A DNA stretch of 25,400 nucleotides, taken from Chlorokybus atmophyticus (taxonomy: Eukaryota > Streptophyta > Chlorokybophyceae > Chlorokybales > Chlorokybaceae). The stretch spans positions 254,904 through 280,303 of the forward strand of contig RHPI01003169.1 in assembly GCA_009103225.1 (NCBI GenBank), read 5' to 3'. Shown one piece after another: positions 1 to 9,136 of the stretch. A program made the translations under genes and the position numbers. Under the pieces are notes generated by a model. That model ran no database searches. It saw only the letters and a list, made by a program, of their open reading frames with translations, and had not been told where the DNA came from. Position 1 is the stretch's first letter, and every line of letters starts with the position of its first letter.

Positions 1-124
1 GTCCTGCGCCCTGAGAAGAGCAGCAGCAGGCTCCCCACCGACAGCGATGTCCCGAGTCAGCGGTGTGCAGTGACTGTTCAGACATGCGTACAACCGAAGA
101 TGTGTGTGACTTTGCACAAATAGT

Positions 125-300
125 CACGCATAAACACGCCTAAGCACAGGCGCATGCGCTTACACGCAGATGTAAGCGCATGAACACACATACGCGCACA
201 CACATGCATACACGCATGAAGATGCACACGCACGCGCGCGCCTCAAAGCGTTGTGGGTGTACCTCATGCACACATACACACGTGCTCACACACAGCCGCC
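125..300. repeat. TG/CA-rich low-complexity tract
   Basis: The tract is built of alternating purine-pyrimidine words (cacaca, gcgcgcgc, catgcatac) without a strict repeat unit. Similar tracts lie at 440-620 and 841-1015. Long overlapping reading frames here on both strands are a product of the composition and read as Cys/His/Val-rich peptides with no domain. Such DNA can adopt left-handed helix and mutates readily; no gene is supported. Confidence 0.7.
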
Positions 301-372
301 TATGACTTTTACAACCAATGACCAGCTGGCATAGGCTGCATTGGATAGTGCGGTCTTTGAGCCCATCTATAG

Positions 373-425
373 CAACCGTCCATAGGCGGCACTGGTTGTG
401 ACCAGTGCCGCCTATTAGACGGTTG
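373..425. repeat. Hairpin: 15-bp perfect stem, extended
   Basis: An arm at 382-396 (ataggcggcactggt) is the exact reverse complement of 401-415, with a 4-base loop (tgtg). After a small bulge the pairing resumes outward: caaccgtc at 373-380 against gacggttg at 418-425. The whole is a ~53-bp near-palindrome in otherwise non-coding DNA. It resembles the subterminal hairpins of miniature DNA transposons, but no terminal repeats or target duplication were found. Confidence 0.75.
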
Positions 426-439
426 TTACAGATCTATGA

Positions 440-620
440 GCTGATTCCATTGAGTGTGTGTATGTTTGTATGTGTACATGCGTGTGTGTCAATTGCAAGA
501 GCCCGTGAAAAATGAAGACAGAGTAAGCGCACGTGCATTCTTGCACGCGCATGCCCGTATGCAAGCACTTGTGCGTGTGTATGCGCAAGCGAGCGAGCGA
601 ATGCATGCGTGCGTGCGCTG
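440..620. repeat. TG/CA-rich low-complexity tract
   Basis: This tract has runs of tgtgtgt, gcgcatgc and tgcgtgcgtgcg, with gagcgagcgagcgaatgcatgcgtgcgtgcgc near 588-619 forming short GAGC and GCGT/TGCG tetranucleotide runs. It has no gene features. Confidence 0.65.
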
Positions 621-840
621 AGTGCTTGACCATGCCCACCTGTCGGTAGGCTCCACTGCCAATGTTTTCCGTCAGTCTCAAACTACCTCAACGCGACTTG
701 GTGGTGTAGCAGGTGAAGGGTCCGGCATGTGGCTTCTGGCAGGGGCAGAACGGGCTACCTCCGGCCAAGTTGGTTGAGTTTGCTGACTGTGCGCAGGACT
801 TGTCACACTTATACGGTGAGCCCTGCAGAGTTGAGTGAGC

Positions 841-1015
841 ACGTGCTGATGTGTGTGTGAACGTGATGAGAGGAGAGGGGGAGAGAGATGCGGAGACACG
901 TATACATGTGAAGAAAGGTACCCACACATAAAAGTACGTGTACGCATGCACATGTACACAAATGTACACACGCACAAATGCACACGCGCGCATACACGCG
1001 CACGCGCACACATCA
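841..1015. repeat. CA-rich low-complexity tract after a GA-rich patch
   Basis: A purine-rich patch (gagaggagagggggagagag, about 867-888) is followed by acacgtatac and gcacacgcgcgc-type alternating DNA. Both-strand reading frames across it (for example 678-1364 on - and 853-1335 on +) share the same composition bias and no family motif, so I treat them as non-coding. Confidence 0.6.
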
Positions 1016-2040
1016 AAGGTTCTGGACCTGCAGAGTTCTCGCCAGCACTCCAAAGTGATCTACCATCCGAGACAGCCATAGTAGTTTGTCGCAATGCATG
1101 CGCTGATTGCACTGTGGCGCAACAGCAACGCCAGCTGCACAAGCAGCAAATACATGGGGAACAAGTGCATTGGCAAGTGTGCAAACTGACAATGAACTGC
1201 ATACCAACAATGTGTGTTAGCCAACGGCTAGGCTGTGCATGCCTGGTGCACTTGAAGAACCAACGACAGCACTCTTTCGCAACCTGTTTCCCAAGCTGTG
1301 CGCCACGTTGTTGCCCCCAAATCTCAAATATGTAGTTACGCCTATGCCGCCATCCCAGCGCCAAATCAGCTGAGACGTCACAAGTTCACTGTGAAATGCA
1401 CACTGCGAAATATGGACGTTGTGGAAGATAACACAATGCATGTGCGTGCTAGACTGCTCAGGTAGAGTTAAGCAAATGCATATCAAGAGCCATACACCAT
1501 ATATACCTGCCGGGAATGCACTGAACGTGCAACTGGTCCAAGAGACTCTGCGTGCAAGCATGCAGGTGGCCATGACACCAGACAATGCGGCTGCAGCTGC
1601 TGTAGCAGCTGCGGCGGTTGTTGCCATGGCTAGTGTTGTTGATTTGCTGTTGTGAAGCTTTGCAACACTGTAGCTTCGCAAGCTACAGCCGCTGGCAGCG
1701 GCTGTAGCTTGCGGTCAACACCATCGGCTGATGCTGCTGCCGCAGCCGACACAAGCACAACCACCACTGTCACAATAACAATGGTGTCACTACAACAACT
1801 AGCTCACAGCAAGCCACAAGGAATGCAATGTTGTGAAGATTCAGTACCACCGCATGCACTAGGCCTACCCCCAGCACCGCCGCCTCCAGCTCCATTAGCT
1901 TGCCGGTTGCAATGCAGTGCCTCAATGCGACCTCAGTTGCGATTAGGGTTTTAGCACGGGATAAGTTCAAGTACAGCCGTACTTACCGCTTTGCTGACGT
2001 GTGTAAGGTCGCGGCCCATCATGCCAGACATCTTCGGTCA
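1016..2040. other. Unassigned stretch; no gene recognised
   Basis: Frames of 60-160 codons exist on both strands, such as 1652-1954 (+) and 1770-1970 (-), but none shows a domain. Around 1590-1760 the DNA is rich in GCN and ACN triplets, giving Ala and Thr runs on one strand. Two hairpin sites are listed separately (1593-1612, a 9-bp stem with a 2-base loop; and 1668-1713). Confidence 0.5.
1668..1713. repeat. Two overlapping, mutually exclusive hairpins
   Basis: The word ctgtagctt occurs at 1668-1676 and 1703-1711 and its reverse complement at 1680-1688. Hairpin 1 pairs 1668-1676 with 1680-1688 (9 bp, loop cgc). Hairpin 2 pairs 1677-1693 with 1697-1713 (17 bp perfect, loop ggc). The middle arm can serve only one at a time. 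No coding or RNA gene context was found. Confidence 0.75.
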
Positions 2041-2049
2041 TTGCGTACG

Positions 2050-2405
2050 TCTTGGACCAATGGACTCAAGTGACGCGCTACAATGTACCTGGTCCCACGA
2101 GACGGCTGCATACGGACCAGGTCTGGTTCACGGCACCTGCACACCTGTACCAGTGCTGCTGTGGTTCGCAGGTCGCGTGCGTCGCAACCAGCCCTGGTCC
2201 TATCATGCAATGCTCGTGCCGTACTAGTGCTGTACCGGTCTACAAGCCGCGGGGTACGCGACGAGCCCTCATTCGGACCATGCCGGCGGGCTCCAGGGCC
2301 GGACCACCAGTGGTCCGGTTACGTCGGACCAGTCGCAGCACTGGTATGCTAGAACGTACCAGACGTGGTCTGCGGGCCGCGTACGACTGGTCCGCGCGTA
2401 AAAAG
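2050..2405. repeat. Cluster of GGACC/GGTCC words
   Basis: I count about nine GGACC or GGTCC occurrences in some 355 bases, mostly within TGGTCC, CGGACCA or TGGTCCG; fewer than one is expected by chance. One pair forms a hairpin, ccggacca-ccag-tggtccgg, near 2300. The cluster stops where homology to element A begins (~2409). It could be a decayed LTR, a protein-binding array, or the subterminal region of a DNA transposon. Confidence 0.5.
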
Positions 2406-2408
2406 CCC

Positions 2409-3178
2409 TGTAATCTGCACGTGGAGGTTGCAGCGACATTGCTTGAAGGTGCAGCACTTGTATGGTGGAGACATCGTTGTACGCGTGTTGCAAGTGGGTT
2501 GGCGCTACCATTGACCACCATGGAAGAGTTGGCACTGGAGGTCAGGCATCAATTGTTCCCATTGAGAGCGTGAAGGCCGCACGCGACAAACTTGCAACCT
2601 TTGTACAAAAGGGGTCGGTGATGGCGTACACAGCGGCATTTCAGCGATTAGTGATGTCCATACCCAATATGACCGAGGAGGAGCAGCTGGACAGGTATAC
2701 ACGTGGTTTGAAACCTTTGGGGCGTAAAAAAGTGGAGCTACGGGACCCGAAGACACTCGCGGAGGCTATACGCATCGCGGAGCGTCTCGACGCGTTGTAC
2801 TTCAAGTCCACCACAAGAAACATTGACTGGAGGCAAAGGCATGGTAATCAGCCCCGGGGAGGCTTTCAACATGCATGGAGATGAGGAGAACCAAGTTTAG
2901 CGCTTGCCAATTGAGGTGGAGCTGACTCTGGGCCTGCACCAATGGAGGTGGGTGCCGTACACACGCGTGGAAGTGAGGCGAAGCACGGCGGACGTGGTGA
3001 AAGAGGTAAAGGGGTGCGCAAGTATTATGCGTGTGGGTCGACTGAGCATTTGGCGTTTGGATGCCCCAAACGAAGCACGCAAAGGCCAACACCGGATGGC
3101 AACCCTCGCCGTGATCGTCGCGTCAACATCATGGAGCAAATTGGCGTGGAGCAGGAAAACGACTTCCCCCAGTAGGTG
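2409..3178 (+). pseudogene. gag: Element A gag (broken)
   Basis: This is the structural capsid/nucleocapsid protein of the retroelement. It reads HVEVAATLLEGAALVWWRHR at the left, shifts frame near 2550, and continues through SIPNMTEEEQLDRYTRGLKP to a stop at 2882. A further shift leads to the nucleocapsid part from 2942. The CCHC knuckle is damaged: B has CYACGLTEHLAYGC, while A has YYACGSTEHLAFGC, losing the first zinc ligand. The frame ends at the same amber codon after DFPQ as in B (3173-3175), with pol in the -1 frame behind it. The first ~85-90 codons known from B and D are missing. Confidence 0.85.
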
Positions 3179-3870
3179 AGGAGGCCACTGCTGGGGATAG
3201 GAAGGAGCCTCGTGCACGGACAAATGCTGTAACATTTCCATTAAGGAAGCAAGAGGAGATGGCTATGAACGCGCCAACGGTGGTGAGTTATGCAAAAGAG
3301 GAGACAACAAAGTACTTCGGGCTTCGAGCACACATTTGCGATGACCAAGGACAATGGAGAGAGTGTAAGCTCGTAATTGATAGCGGTGCCAACATCAACT
3401 TTATGAGTATTGATATTGCGCGGCGTTACAGTTGGCTTTCGTCATTACAAGGAGGTGAAGTGAAGCTCGCTGATGGAGAGCCACCCTGTGGAGGTAATGG
3501 CGCTGCGTTCATGACCAAAGAGTTGTGCGTTCGCATTGGGAAGATGAAAGTGAACATGCGATTTTGCTGCATCACCCTACGGAACGGGTTTGACAGGATT
3601 TTTGGACTATTGTGGCTATGGCAACATAATCCATTCATTGGAGGAAGCGCGTGCTCTCCATCGAACGAAATGGTGGAGAGTCCATTCAAGCTACGTCGGA
3701 CGTCATCGAGGCACGGCACGCACAATCAGGTGGTACGACAATTGACAAGATCTCTTATGTGCAATTGAGGAAGTTATTGTCTCTACGGAAGGCAAAGGCT
3801 GCATGGTTGTGCGTGGTGCGCGAAAACACTGCAAAGTCAGCACCGGCTGGGTGACGATGTTAAGACGGCT
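3179..3870 (+). pseudogene. Element A aspartic protease (broken)
   Basis: This is the retroviral-type protease that would cut the Gag-Pol polyprotein. The active-site motif VIDSGAN is intact at about 3373-3393, and the second conserved block reads GFDRIFGLLWLWQHN, where B has GFDGILGLPWLWQHN, so the flap-side ILG motif is altered. A frameshift near 3640 breaks the frame; the protease-RT linker continues in another frame ([15 protein letters not shown]) to a stop at about 3852. The Met at 3259 is only the first in-frame ATG; the frame is open further upstream across the gag stop, as in B. Confidence 0.8.
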
Positions 3871-3873
3871 ACA

Positions 3874-4814
3874 ATGGACCCCGAGGTGTGTAAACTTGTT
3901 AAAGAATACCAAAATATCATGGTGGACGGACTTCTATTTGATCTACCACCTCCACGGAGCGTAGACCACCGTGTGGAGCTGATTGCGGGCGTGCACAAGC
4001 CACCGTATCGACCCGTATACAAGTTGTCACCTTTGGAGCTGGAAGAGGCCGAGAGGCAGGTGGCGGGCTTGCTAAAGAGAGGCTACATCAGGCCTAGTAA
4101 GTCCCCTTATGGTGCACCTATTTTGTTTGTACGGAAGAAGAACGGGAGCTTGCGCATGTGCGTCGACTACCGAGCTCGCAACTACATGACGAAGAGGAAT
4201 TGCTTTCCACTCCCACGTATCGACGAGTTGCTATAGCAATTGCAAGGTGCGCAGTACTTCACAACACTTGATCTTGCTTAAGGTTATCACCAAATCCGCA
4301 TCGCCCCCGAGGATGTGGAGAAAACAGCTTTAACCACACGTCATGGGCACTACGAGTGGTTGGTTATGTCCTTCGGACTTACGAACGCGCCGGCAACATT
4401 TCAAACACTAATGAACAGCGTTTTTGCTGACTTGATTGGTAAGGGAGTCCTCGTGTACCTCGACGACATTTTGGTGTACGCGAAGACAAAGGAGGATCAC
4501 GTGGCACTTTTACGGCGCGTGTTGCAGCGTTTGCGCGAACACAAGTTGTACGCCCAGCTACAAAAGTGCAAATTCTTGCTTCAAGAGTGTCGTGTCGCAT
4601 GAAGGCATTAAAGCCGGACCCCAACAAAGTGCAGGTGGTGCGCGAGTGGGCTTCCCCGACCAACGTAAAGGAGGTGATGTCCTTTGTAAGCCTTGCGGGG
4701 TTATATCGCAAGTTTATCATGGGGTTTTCGCGCATAGCTGCTCCCTTAACTGCCCTACTCAAGAAGGGAAAGCCTTGGAGCTGGTCAGCAACATAGGAAC
4801 ATGCATTTATTGCG
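3874..4814 (+). pseudogene. Element A reverse transcriptase (broken)
   Basis: RNA-dependent DNA polymerase. Visible blocks in order: [30 protein letters not shown] (B has RALN), TTLDLA-stop-GYHQIRI, FGLTNAPATFQTLMN, and the catalytic YLDD at 4456-4467. Stops interrupt at 4234 (TAG) and 4279 (TAA). After CKFLLQ, frame is lost near 4590 and resumes in the thumb/connection part (DPNKVQVVREWASPTNVKEV). B keeps one frame over the whole stretch, so the differences in A are decay. Confidence 0.88.
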
Positions 4815-5362
4815 TTGAAGAAGGCGCTGACGGAGGCACTTGTCCTGGCTCACCCCGACATGGAAAAGACATTTATGTTGGCTTGCGACGCGTCCGACAC
4901 AGCCATAGGAGCTGTTTTGCAGCAAGACCATGGCAATGGACTTCAACCAGTAGCATTCTTCAGCAAAAAGATGAGTGGTGCGGAGCTGAATTACCCTGTG
5001 CACGCGAAGGAACTTTTGGCGCATGTAATGGCGCTACGACAATGGCGTTGTTATCTGGAAGGCAAAAAGTTCGTGCTTGAGACGGATCACTCTCCACTGA
5101 GGTACTTACAAACACAACCTCATCCAAGGCGCAGACAAGCACGATGGCTGGAGTTTTTTCAATTTTTTGACTTCGATATCAAGTACAAGCCCGGTATGTC
5201 AAATGGTGTTGCTGACGCGCTAAGCCGGCTTAATGCAATTGAGGCACTCGCTCAAGTGCAGCCCGAGTGGACCGACCAGATTCGGCAAGTGCTTCAAAAA
5301 GACACGGAGGGTATGAAAGTGTTGCAAGAGCTGGAAAGTGCAGCTACGGACACTAGTGGGCA
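4815..5362 (+). pseudogene. Element A RNase H (nearly open)
   Basis: Ribonuclease H degrades the RNA strand of the RNA-DNA hybrid during reverse transcription. The frame is open from the TAG at 4794 to about 5350 and shows the first catalytic Asp in ACDASDTAIGAVL, the Glu in HAKELLAHVMAL, the TDHSPLRYL block, and the closing block GVADALSRLNA. This is the best preserved part of A. It runs into a frameshift near 5360 before the integrase. Confidence 0.88.
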
Positions 5363-6431
5363 TTGGTCAATGCGCGCGACGAGCTACTATGGCACCACGG
5401 GCGCTTGTACATCCCCAACGTCGCGCATATCCGTGCGAAATTGCTGAAGGAAGCTCATGACATGCCGATCGCTGGTCACCAAGGGTTAGAGAGGACTTTG
5501 GCAAGCTTGAAGCAGCGTTTTTACTGGCGAGAGATGCATCACGATGTGCGCGACTACGTGGCGTTGTGCGACGCATGCCAAAGGGTGAAGGCAAGCAACC
5601 AAAAGCCAGGTGGGTTGCTTTAAACTCTCCCTGTGCCATTGTCCGAGTGAGAGCAAGTTACCATGGACTTCATCACGGGGCTACCAAAGACAAAAGAAGG
5701 GTACGACGCTACACTTGTGTTCGTCGACAAAACCAGCAAAATTATACGCTTGGCACCGTGTGGTGAGTCTTGCACGGCACTGGAGGCAGCACGCTTGTTC
5801 TTGATGCATGTGTTTCGTTCTTATGGATTACCACAAAGCATTGTGAGTGATCGCGACCCGCGCTTTACAAGTAAGTTTTGGGAGGCGCTGCATAGTGCAC
5901 TGGGTACCACACTGAAGTTTAGCACGGCATTCCACCGCAAACTGATGGGCAAACGAAGCGGGCCAACCGTGTGATTGAGGACATGATGCGTTGCTACGTT
6001 AACGCGCGACAAGACAATTGGGCGAAGCTGCCTTGAGTTGGTGGAGTTTGCGATCAACAACCACCACAATGCAAGCATAGGTGTCACTCCCTTCCTTATG
6101 AACTACGGGCAACAACCATTTACACCGTTGAAGGCATGGACACCGCGACGACACGACGTGCGTGTGGAGGCAGCTAGGGAAAATGACTTCCTCACAAAGT
6201 GCACGGACATTAATAAGGCAGCTAGGGAGGCGCTATTGATGGCACAAAACAGGCAGAAGCAGTACGCAAACGCGCATCGCCGACACCTCACGTTGCAGGA
6301 AGGCGACATTGTGTTACTCTCCACGAAGCATGTACAGGTGCGTACGGGAGTTCGCAAGCTGAACGAACGGTGGTTGGGACCATTTAAGGTAGCAAAGTTA
6401 TTTTGGACATGGCGTACAAGCTGGAGCTACC
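5363..6431 (+). pseudogene. Element A integrase (broken, 3' truncated)
   Basis: The zinc-binding module is complete: H-x3-H in HDMPIAGH and CDACQRVK. The catalytic core starts at MDFITGLPKTKEGYD (about 5663) with the second Asp in SIVSDRDPRFTSKFW. The stretch carrying the third catalytic residue is destroyed by a small deletion near 5935, where B reads TDGQTERANR. A TAA at 5621 and shifts near 6030 and 6390 add to the damage. The frame recovers in EFAINNHHNASIGVTPFLMN and reaches KLNERWLGPFKVAK, then is cut by an LTR-like repeat at 6432. No chromodomain remains. Confidence 0.87.
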
Positions 6432-6652
6432 TGTCGGGTCGAGGAGAGTCGAGGGTCACACTGTCTCGGGCCGCTGCACGGAAAAACATGCTTGCTAGCC
6501 ATGTTGTAACATATAGCAAAAGTAAAAGATAACCCAGCTCATATGGCGCGGAGTGCTTGATGGAGCTGCTCCGCTGTCACTGAATTACACGGATATGTGG
6601 GAGCGGGGTTCTCCTTAATGTACATGCTGTGGTGTAGGACACACAGTCAACA
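6432..6652 (-). repeat. LTR-like repeat, copy 1
   Basis: On the minus strand it starts TGTTGACTGTGTGTCC and ends CTCGACCCGACA (TG...CA), 221 bp, roughly 85% like the copy at 7250-7473 by eye. It abuts element A at 6431 directly. No polypurine tract is visible next to it, unlike the other copy, and the flanking five bases do not match any far flank, so it may be a separate solo LTR or one end of a miniature element. Confidence 0.6.
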
Positions 6653-7249
6653 AGTCACTACTATAGGTAGTGCTGTTTACACAGTTCTTTGCATGAGCGG
6701 AAAATGTGTTACACTGTTAAGTGAGGTGAATGAGCAAGCAACACGTGGATACTATGCCATGACTGATGCCAACAAACACATTGCAACCAGGCACACCAAG
6801 CTCACAGCAATGACAAGCATGATGCACACGAGCGTGCACAGGCTCTCACACAGTGAGGGGGTTCTTGGTAACCGGGATGACGTGTTCGCAGTTCAAGTCG
6901 TTTCACAAGCTCGTAGCTTTCTCACTCACAGTGTCACTAGCTGATCCGGTGAACACTGTGACTACTTATACAAGTCAAATCGTGACTGTTCAGAATATAA
7001 GCTAACGGTCATATTGAGGCTATTTTTACAGCAATTACCACTCGTTTTAAAACACAACTTATAACCGAACTCACAACTGAACAGCTACGCGCGGTGCCTA
7101 TGTAGGCTATGGTCGTGAGCTACTCTGGAGTCATGACCTAGCTACTGGTCAGTGATGCATGCGCGCTGGTATGCTGGTAGACCGGGCGATGGTTCCGATG
7201 TAGGCATGCTCGATGAAGGCTGGTATGCGCGGGCACTAGGCATGGCAGC
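6653..7249. other. Spacer between the two LTR-like repeats; unassigned
   Basis: About 600 bases with no domain on either strand. The frame 6597-6944 (+) spans the repeat edge and has no recognisable motif. A small palindrome (cactac-tatag-gtagtg) sits at 6655-6671. If the two flanking repeats are true LTRs of one element, this would be the internal region of a miniature, non-coding (TRIM-like) retroelement; no primer-binding site supports that. Confidence 0.4.
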
Positions 7250-7473
7250 TGTCGGGTCGAGGGGAGTCGAGGGTCACACTGTCTCGGGCCGCTGCAGGGA
7301 AAGACATGCTAGCCCTGTTGCTGCAACATGTTGTAACATGTAGCAAAAGTAAAATATAACTCAGCTCGTATGGCGCAGAGTTCTTGGTGGAGCTGCTCCG
7401 CTGAAGCACACGGACATGTGGAGGCGATGTTCTCCTTGGTGTACATGCTGTGCTGTAGGACACACAGTCAACA
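7250..7473 (-). repeat. Probable 3' LTR of element C
   Basis: On the minus strand this 224-bp unit begins TGTTGACTGTGTGTCCTAC and ends CGACCCGACA. It lies immediately after (in minus reading) a purine run TTAGGGGGGTTGGCT at 7474-7488, a good polypurine tract, which itself follows the last codons of the integrase-PHD frame of element C. A TATA-like word (GTTATATTTTAC) lies mid-unit. That position and structure fit the 3' LTR of C. No matching 5' LTR was found at the right end of C. Confidence 0.55.
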
Positions 7474-7484
7474 AGCCAACCCCC

Positions 7485-7745
7485 CTAAGTTTCTGGGGAG
7501 GTTTTAGCTCCAGAGCTCAGTTGCTTACGCAGGTGAGGAGGGCCGTTGGTGCGGCAATCGTTGCACTAGTACTCCTCCATGGGTATTGCGTCCAATGGGG
7601 GCTCCAGACAATAGCAATGCAGGCCCTTGTCACAGCCATTGCAGAGCATTATGAGTGCGTCGTCGCCGGCGCTGCCGCAGCGTTCACAGCGTGTGCTGCG
7701 GGCGGGGCGAGCGTGCTGGATGCGCGCAAAGCCAGCTATGCACGG
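7485..7745 (-). pseudogene. PHD finger at the integrase C terminus (element C)
   Basis: On the minus strand, 7688-7554 encodes a clean C4-H-C3 PHD arrangement: CERC, then CNGC, then HCYC, then CNDC, with the hydrophobic LIML and LEPPLDAIP between them as in chromatin-reader PHD fingers. The usual Trp two residues before the last Cys pair is a TAG here (7566-7568), a one-base change from TGG. The frame continues to a stop at 7485, just before the polypurine tract. PHD fingers commonly bind histone H3 tails, so it may steer integration; that is inference. A frameshift separates it from the upstream integrase tail (VNCTPCHH). Confidence 0.75.
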
Positions 7746-9110
7746 ACATGTGGTGACATGGCGTGCAGTTTACCATGTTGTCTTTCAACCTCTCGCCATT
7801 TTGACCGAGGAGGTCCAGCACTCATGCGGGGTACACCTTGAGTACCTTGTAGACGGTGCGGCCCACGGAAGTGTCGAGCGTGTCCTTGTTGGCTGCCATG
7901 CGGTAGGCGAAGTCCCCTGCTTGAAACCGTTGTTGGCGCTCCTTGTAGAAGCCGCTCCGCACGCGCTCGTAGCGCAGAGTGTCGCGGTGCTGTGCGATGC
8001 GCAGGTTGTTGAAGGCCATCGGGACGGTGTGTTCGAGCAGCGCGGCGCGTGTGGTAATGTCGTGGTACATCTGGTCAGGACTGTCGAGGTTGTTCACCAC
8101 ACGGTCTTAACGAACGGAACGGAACGGAAGCAATGGTGGACGCCCGAACAATAGGTAGTATGGGCTGTACTCGCGCAGAGCCGCCTGCTTCGACAACCGG
8201 TATCCAAGGGCCACCCACAGAAGGTGGTCGTCCCAGGTGTTCTTCTCATATTCCAGCACGTACTTGCGGAGTGCCTTCTGGATAGTCTGTACTGTCCGCT
8301 CGGCGAGACCGTCGGCTTGGGGATGGTCACGCGAAGTGCGGCGATGAGTGATATAGCATTTGTCCAGCAGGGTGCCGAACTCCCCTCTGGACTCAGTGCC
8401 TTGATCGGTGATGACCTTAGCGCAGCTGCCGAACCGGCTGAGGACATGGGAGAGGAAGGCTTAAGACATCCTTTTGCTGCTCTTGTCAGGTAATGGCACC
8501 AGCTCCACCCATATGAATTTGGAGAAGTGCTTGATTATGACCAGGATGTAACGGTTGCCATGTGCCGAGGATGCCAAGTCTCCCAAGATGTTGAGTCCCC
8601 AGCAATAGAAAAGACCGGAGATGGGGAGAGGGTGCAAGGTGGCGCTGCATGTGTTGAGGCTGGCGCGTATCACGTCACACTATTGGCAGCGATTGACGAA
8701 CCCCTGCACCTGTTTGAACAGCCCATACTACCAATATTGCGCCTTTACCAGGCTGACTGTACGCTTGACACCGAAGTGTCTAAGCTCAGTGTGGAGGGCA
8801 GCAATAATACCCTTGCGGGTGGCTGGTGTTGGCACCTCCTTGTCTTCGTCATGGACGCGGCGATAAAGCTTGTCATCCGCCCACCAATAGTGGCGGGTGC
8901 GTTGATTGACATGGTCTTTCTCGTGCGCTCATGTTGGAGGGAAGCTGGCCACTTTGAAGGAAGGAGAGTGATGGCTTGTCCAGCCATATGTCCTGCCTGG
9001 TGTCGGTGGGTGCCAGCTCGGTGTCGTCGACTTCAATGTCGACCGCGTGGACATTCCCTCGGGGTGTGGTCACTGTGGGGCCGGTAGATTGAAGGGCATG
9101 CATCTCCTCT
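7746..9110 (-). pseudogene. Element C integrase (broken)
   Basis: The element inserts its DNA copy with this enzyme. From the right: linker DIWLDKPSLSFLQSGQLP, then in another frame ADDKLYRRVHDEDKEVP, the zinc module (HTELRHFG ... CDV), then the core PLPISGLFYCWGLNILGDLA where the first catalytic Asp is replaced (normally near WxxD). TDQGTES-like and HPQADGLAERTVQTIQ-like blocks follow in a third frame (second Asp and Glu), then the C-terminal AFNNLRIAQHRDTLRYERVR and ILKV-type end. Stops and at least three frameshifts are present. This integrase is not close to that of A/B/D. Confidence 0.8.
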
Positions 9111-9136
9111 GCCGTTCAGGTGGCGGTCGTGATAAT

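Larger units (their letters stand above)
2409..6431 (+). mobile_element. Element A: decayed Ty3/Gypsy copy
   Basis: Domain order is gag, protease, RT, RNase H, integrase, all colinear with element B on the other strand (10634-15267), with most residues shared. The left edge falls inside gag: homology starts near 2409, so the 5' LTR, primer-binding site and roughly the first 85-90 gag codons are missing. The right edge falls in the integrase GPY/F region at 6431, where an LTR-like repeat begins; the chromodomain and 3' LTR seen in B are absent. Many stops and indels make it inactive and older than B. Confidence 0.9.

Noticed and set aside
300-430. A complete CACTA-type miniature transposon
   Set aside because: The hairpin resembles subterminal repeats of such elements, but I found no CACTA ends and no 3-bp target duplication, so only the hairpin is reported.
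415-1681. Long overlapping reading frames on both strands (e.g. 678-1364 and 1217-1681 minus, 853-1335 plus)
   Set aside because: They follow the TG/CA-rich composition, overlap each other in several frames and show no domain or conserved motif.
2052-2573. A 173-codon plus frame running into element A gag
   Set aside because: Only the part after ~2409 is gag; the part before is the GGACC/GGTCC cluster read by chance in the same frame, so it is a fusion at a breakpoint and not a gene.
6427-7478. Clean target-site duplication around the two LTR-like repeats
   Set aside because: The flanking bases are ctacc on the left and agcca on the right; they do not match.
7627-8154. Plus-strand frame of 175 codons over the PHD and integrase region
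   Set aside because: The minus strand carries the real domain pattern (PHD zinc ligands, integrase C-terminal part); the plus frame is its complement.
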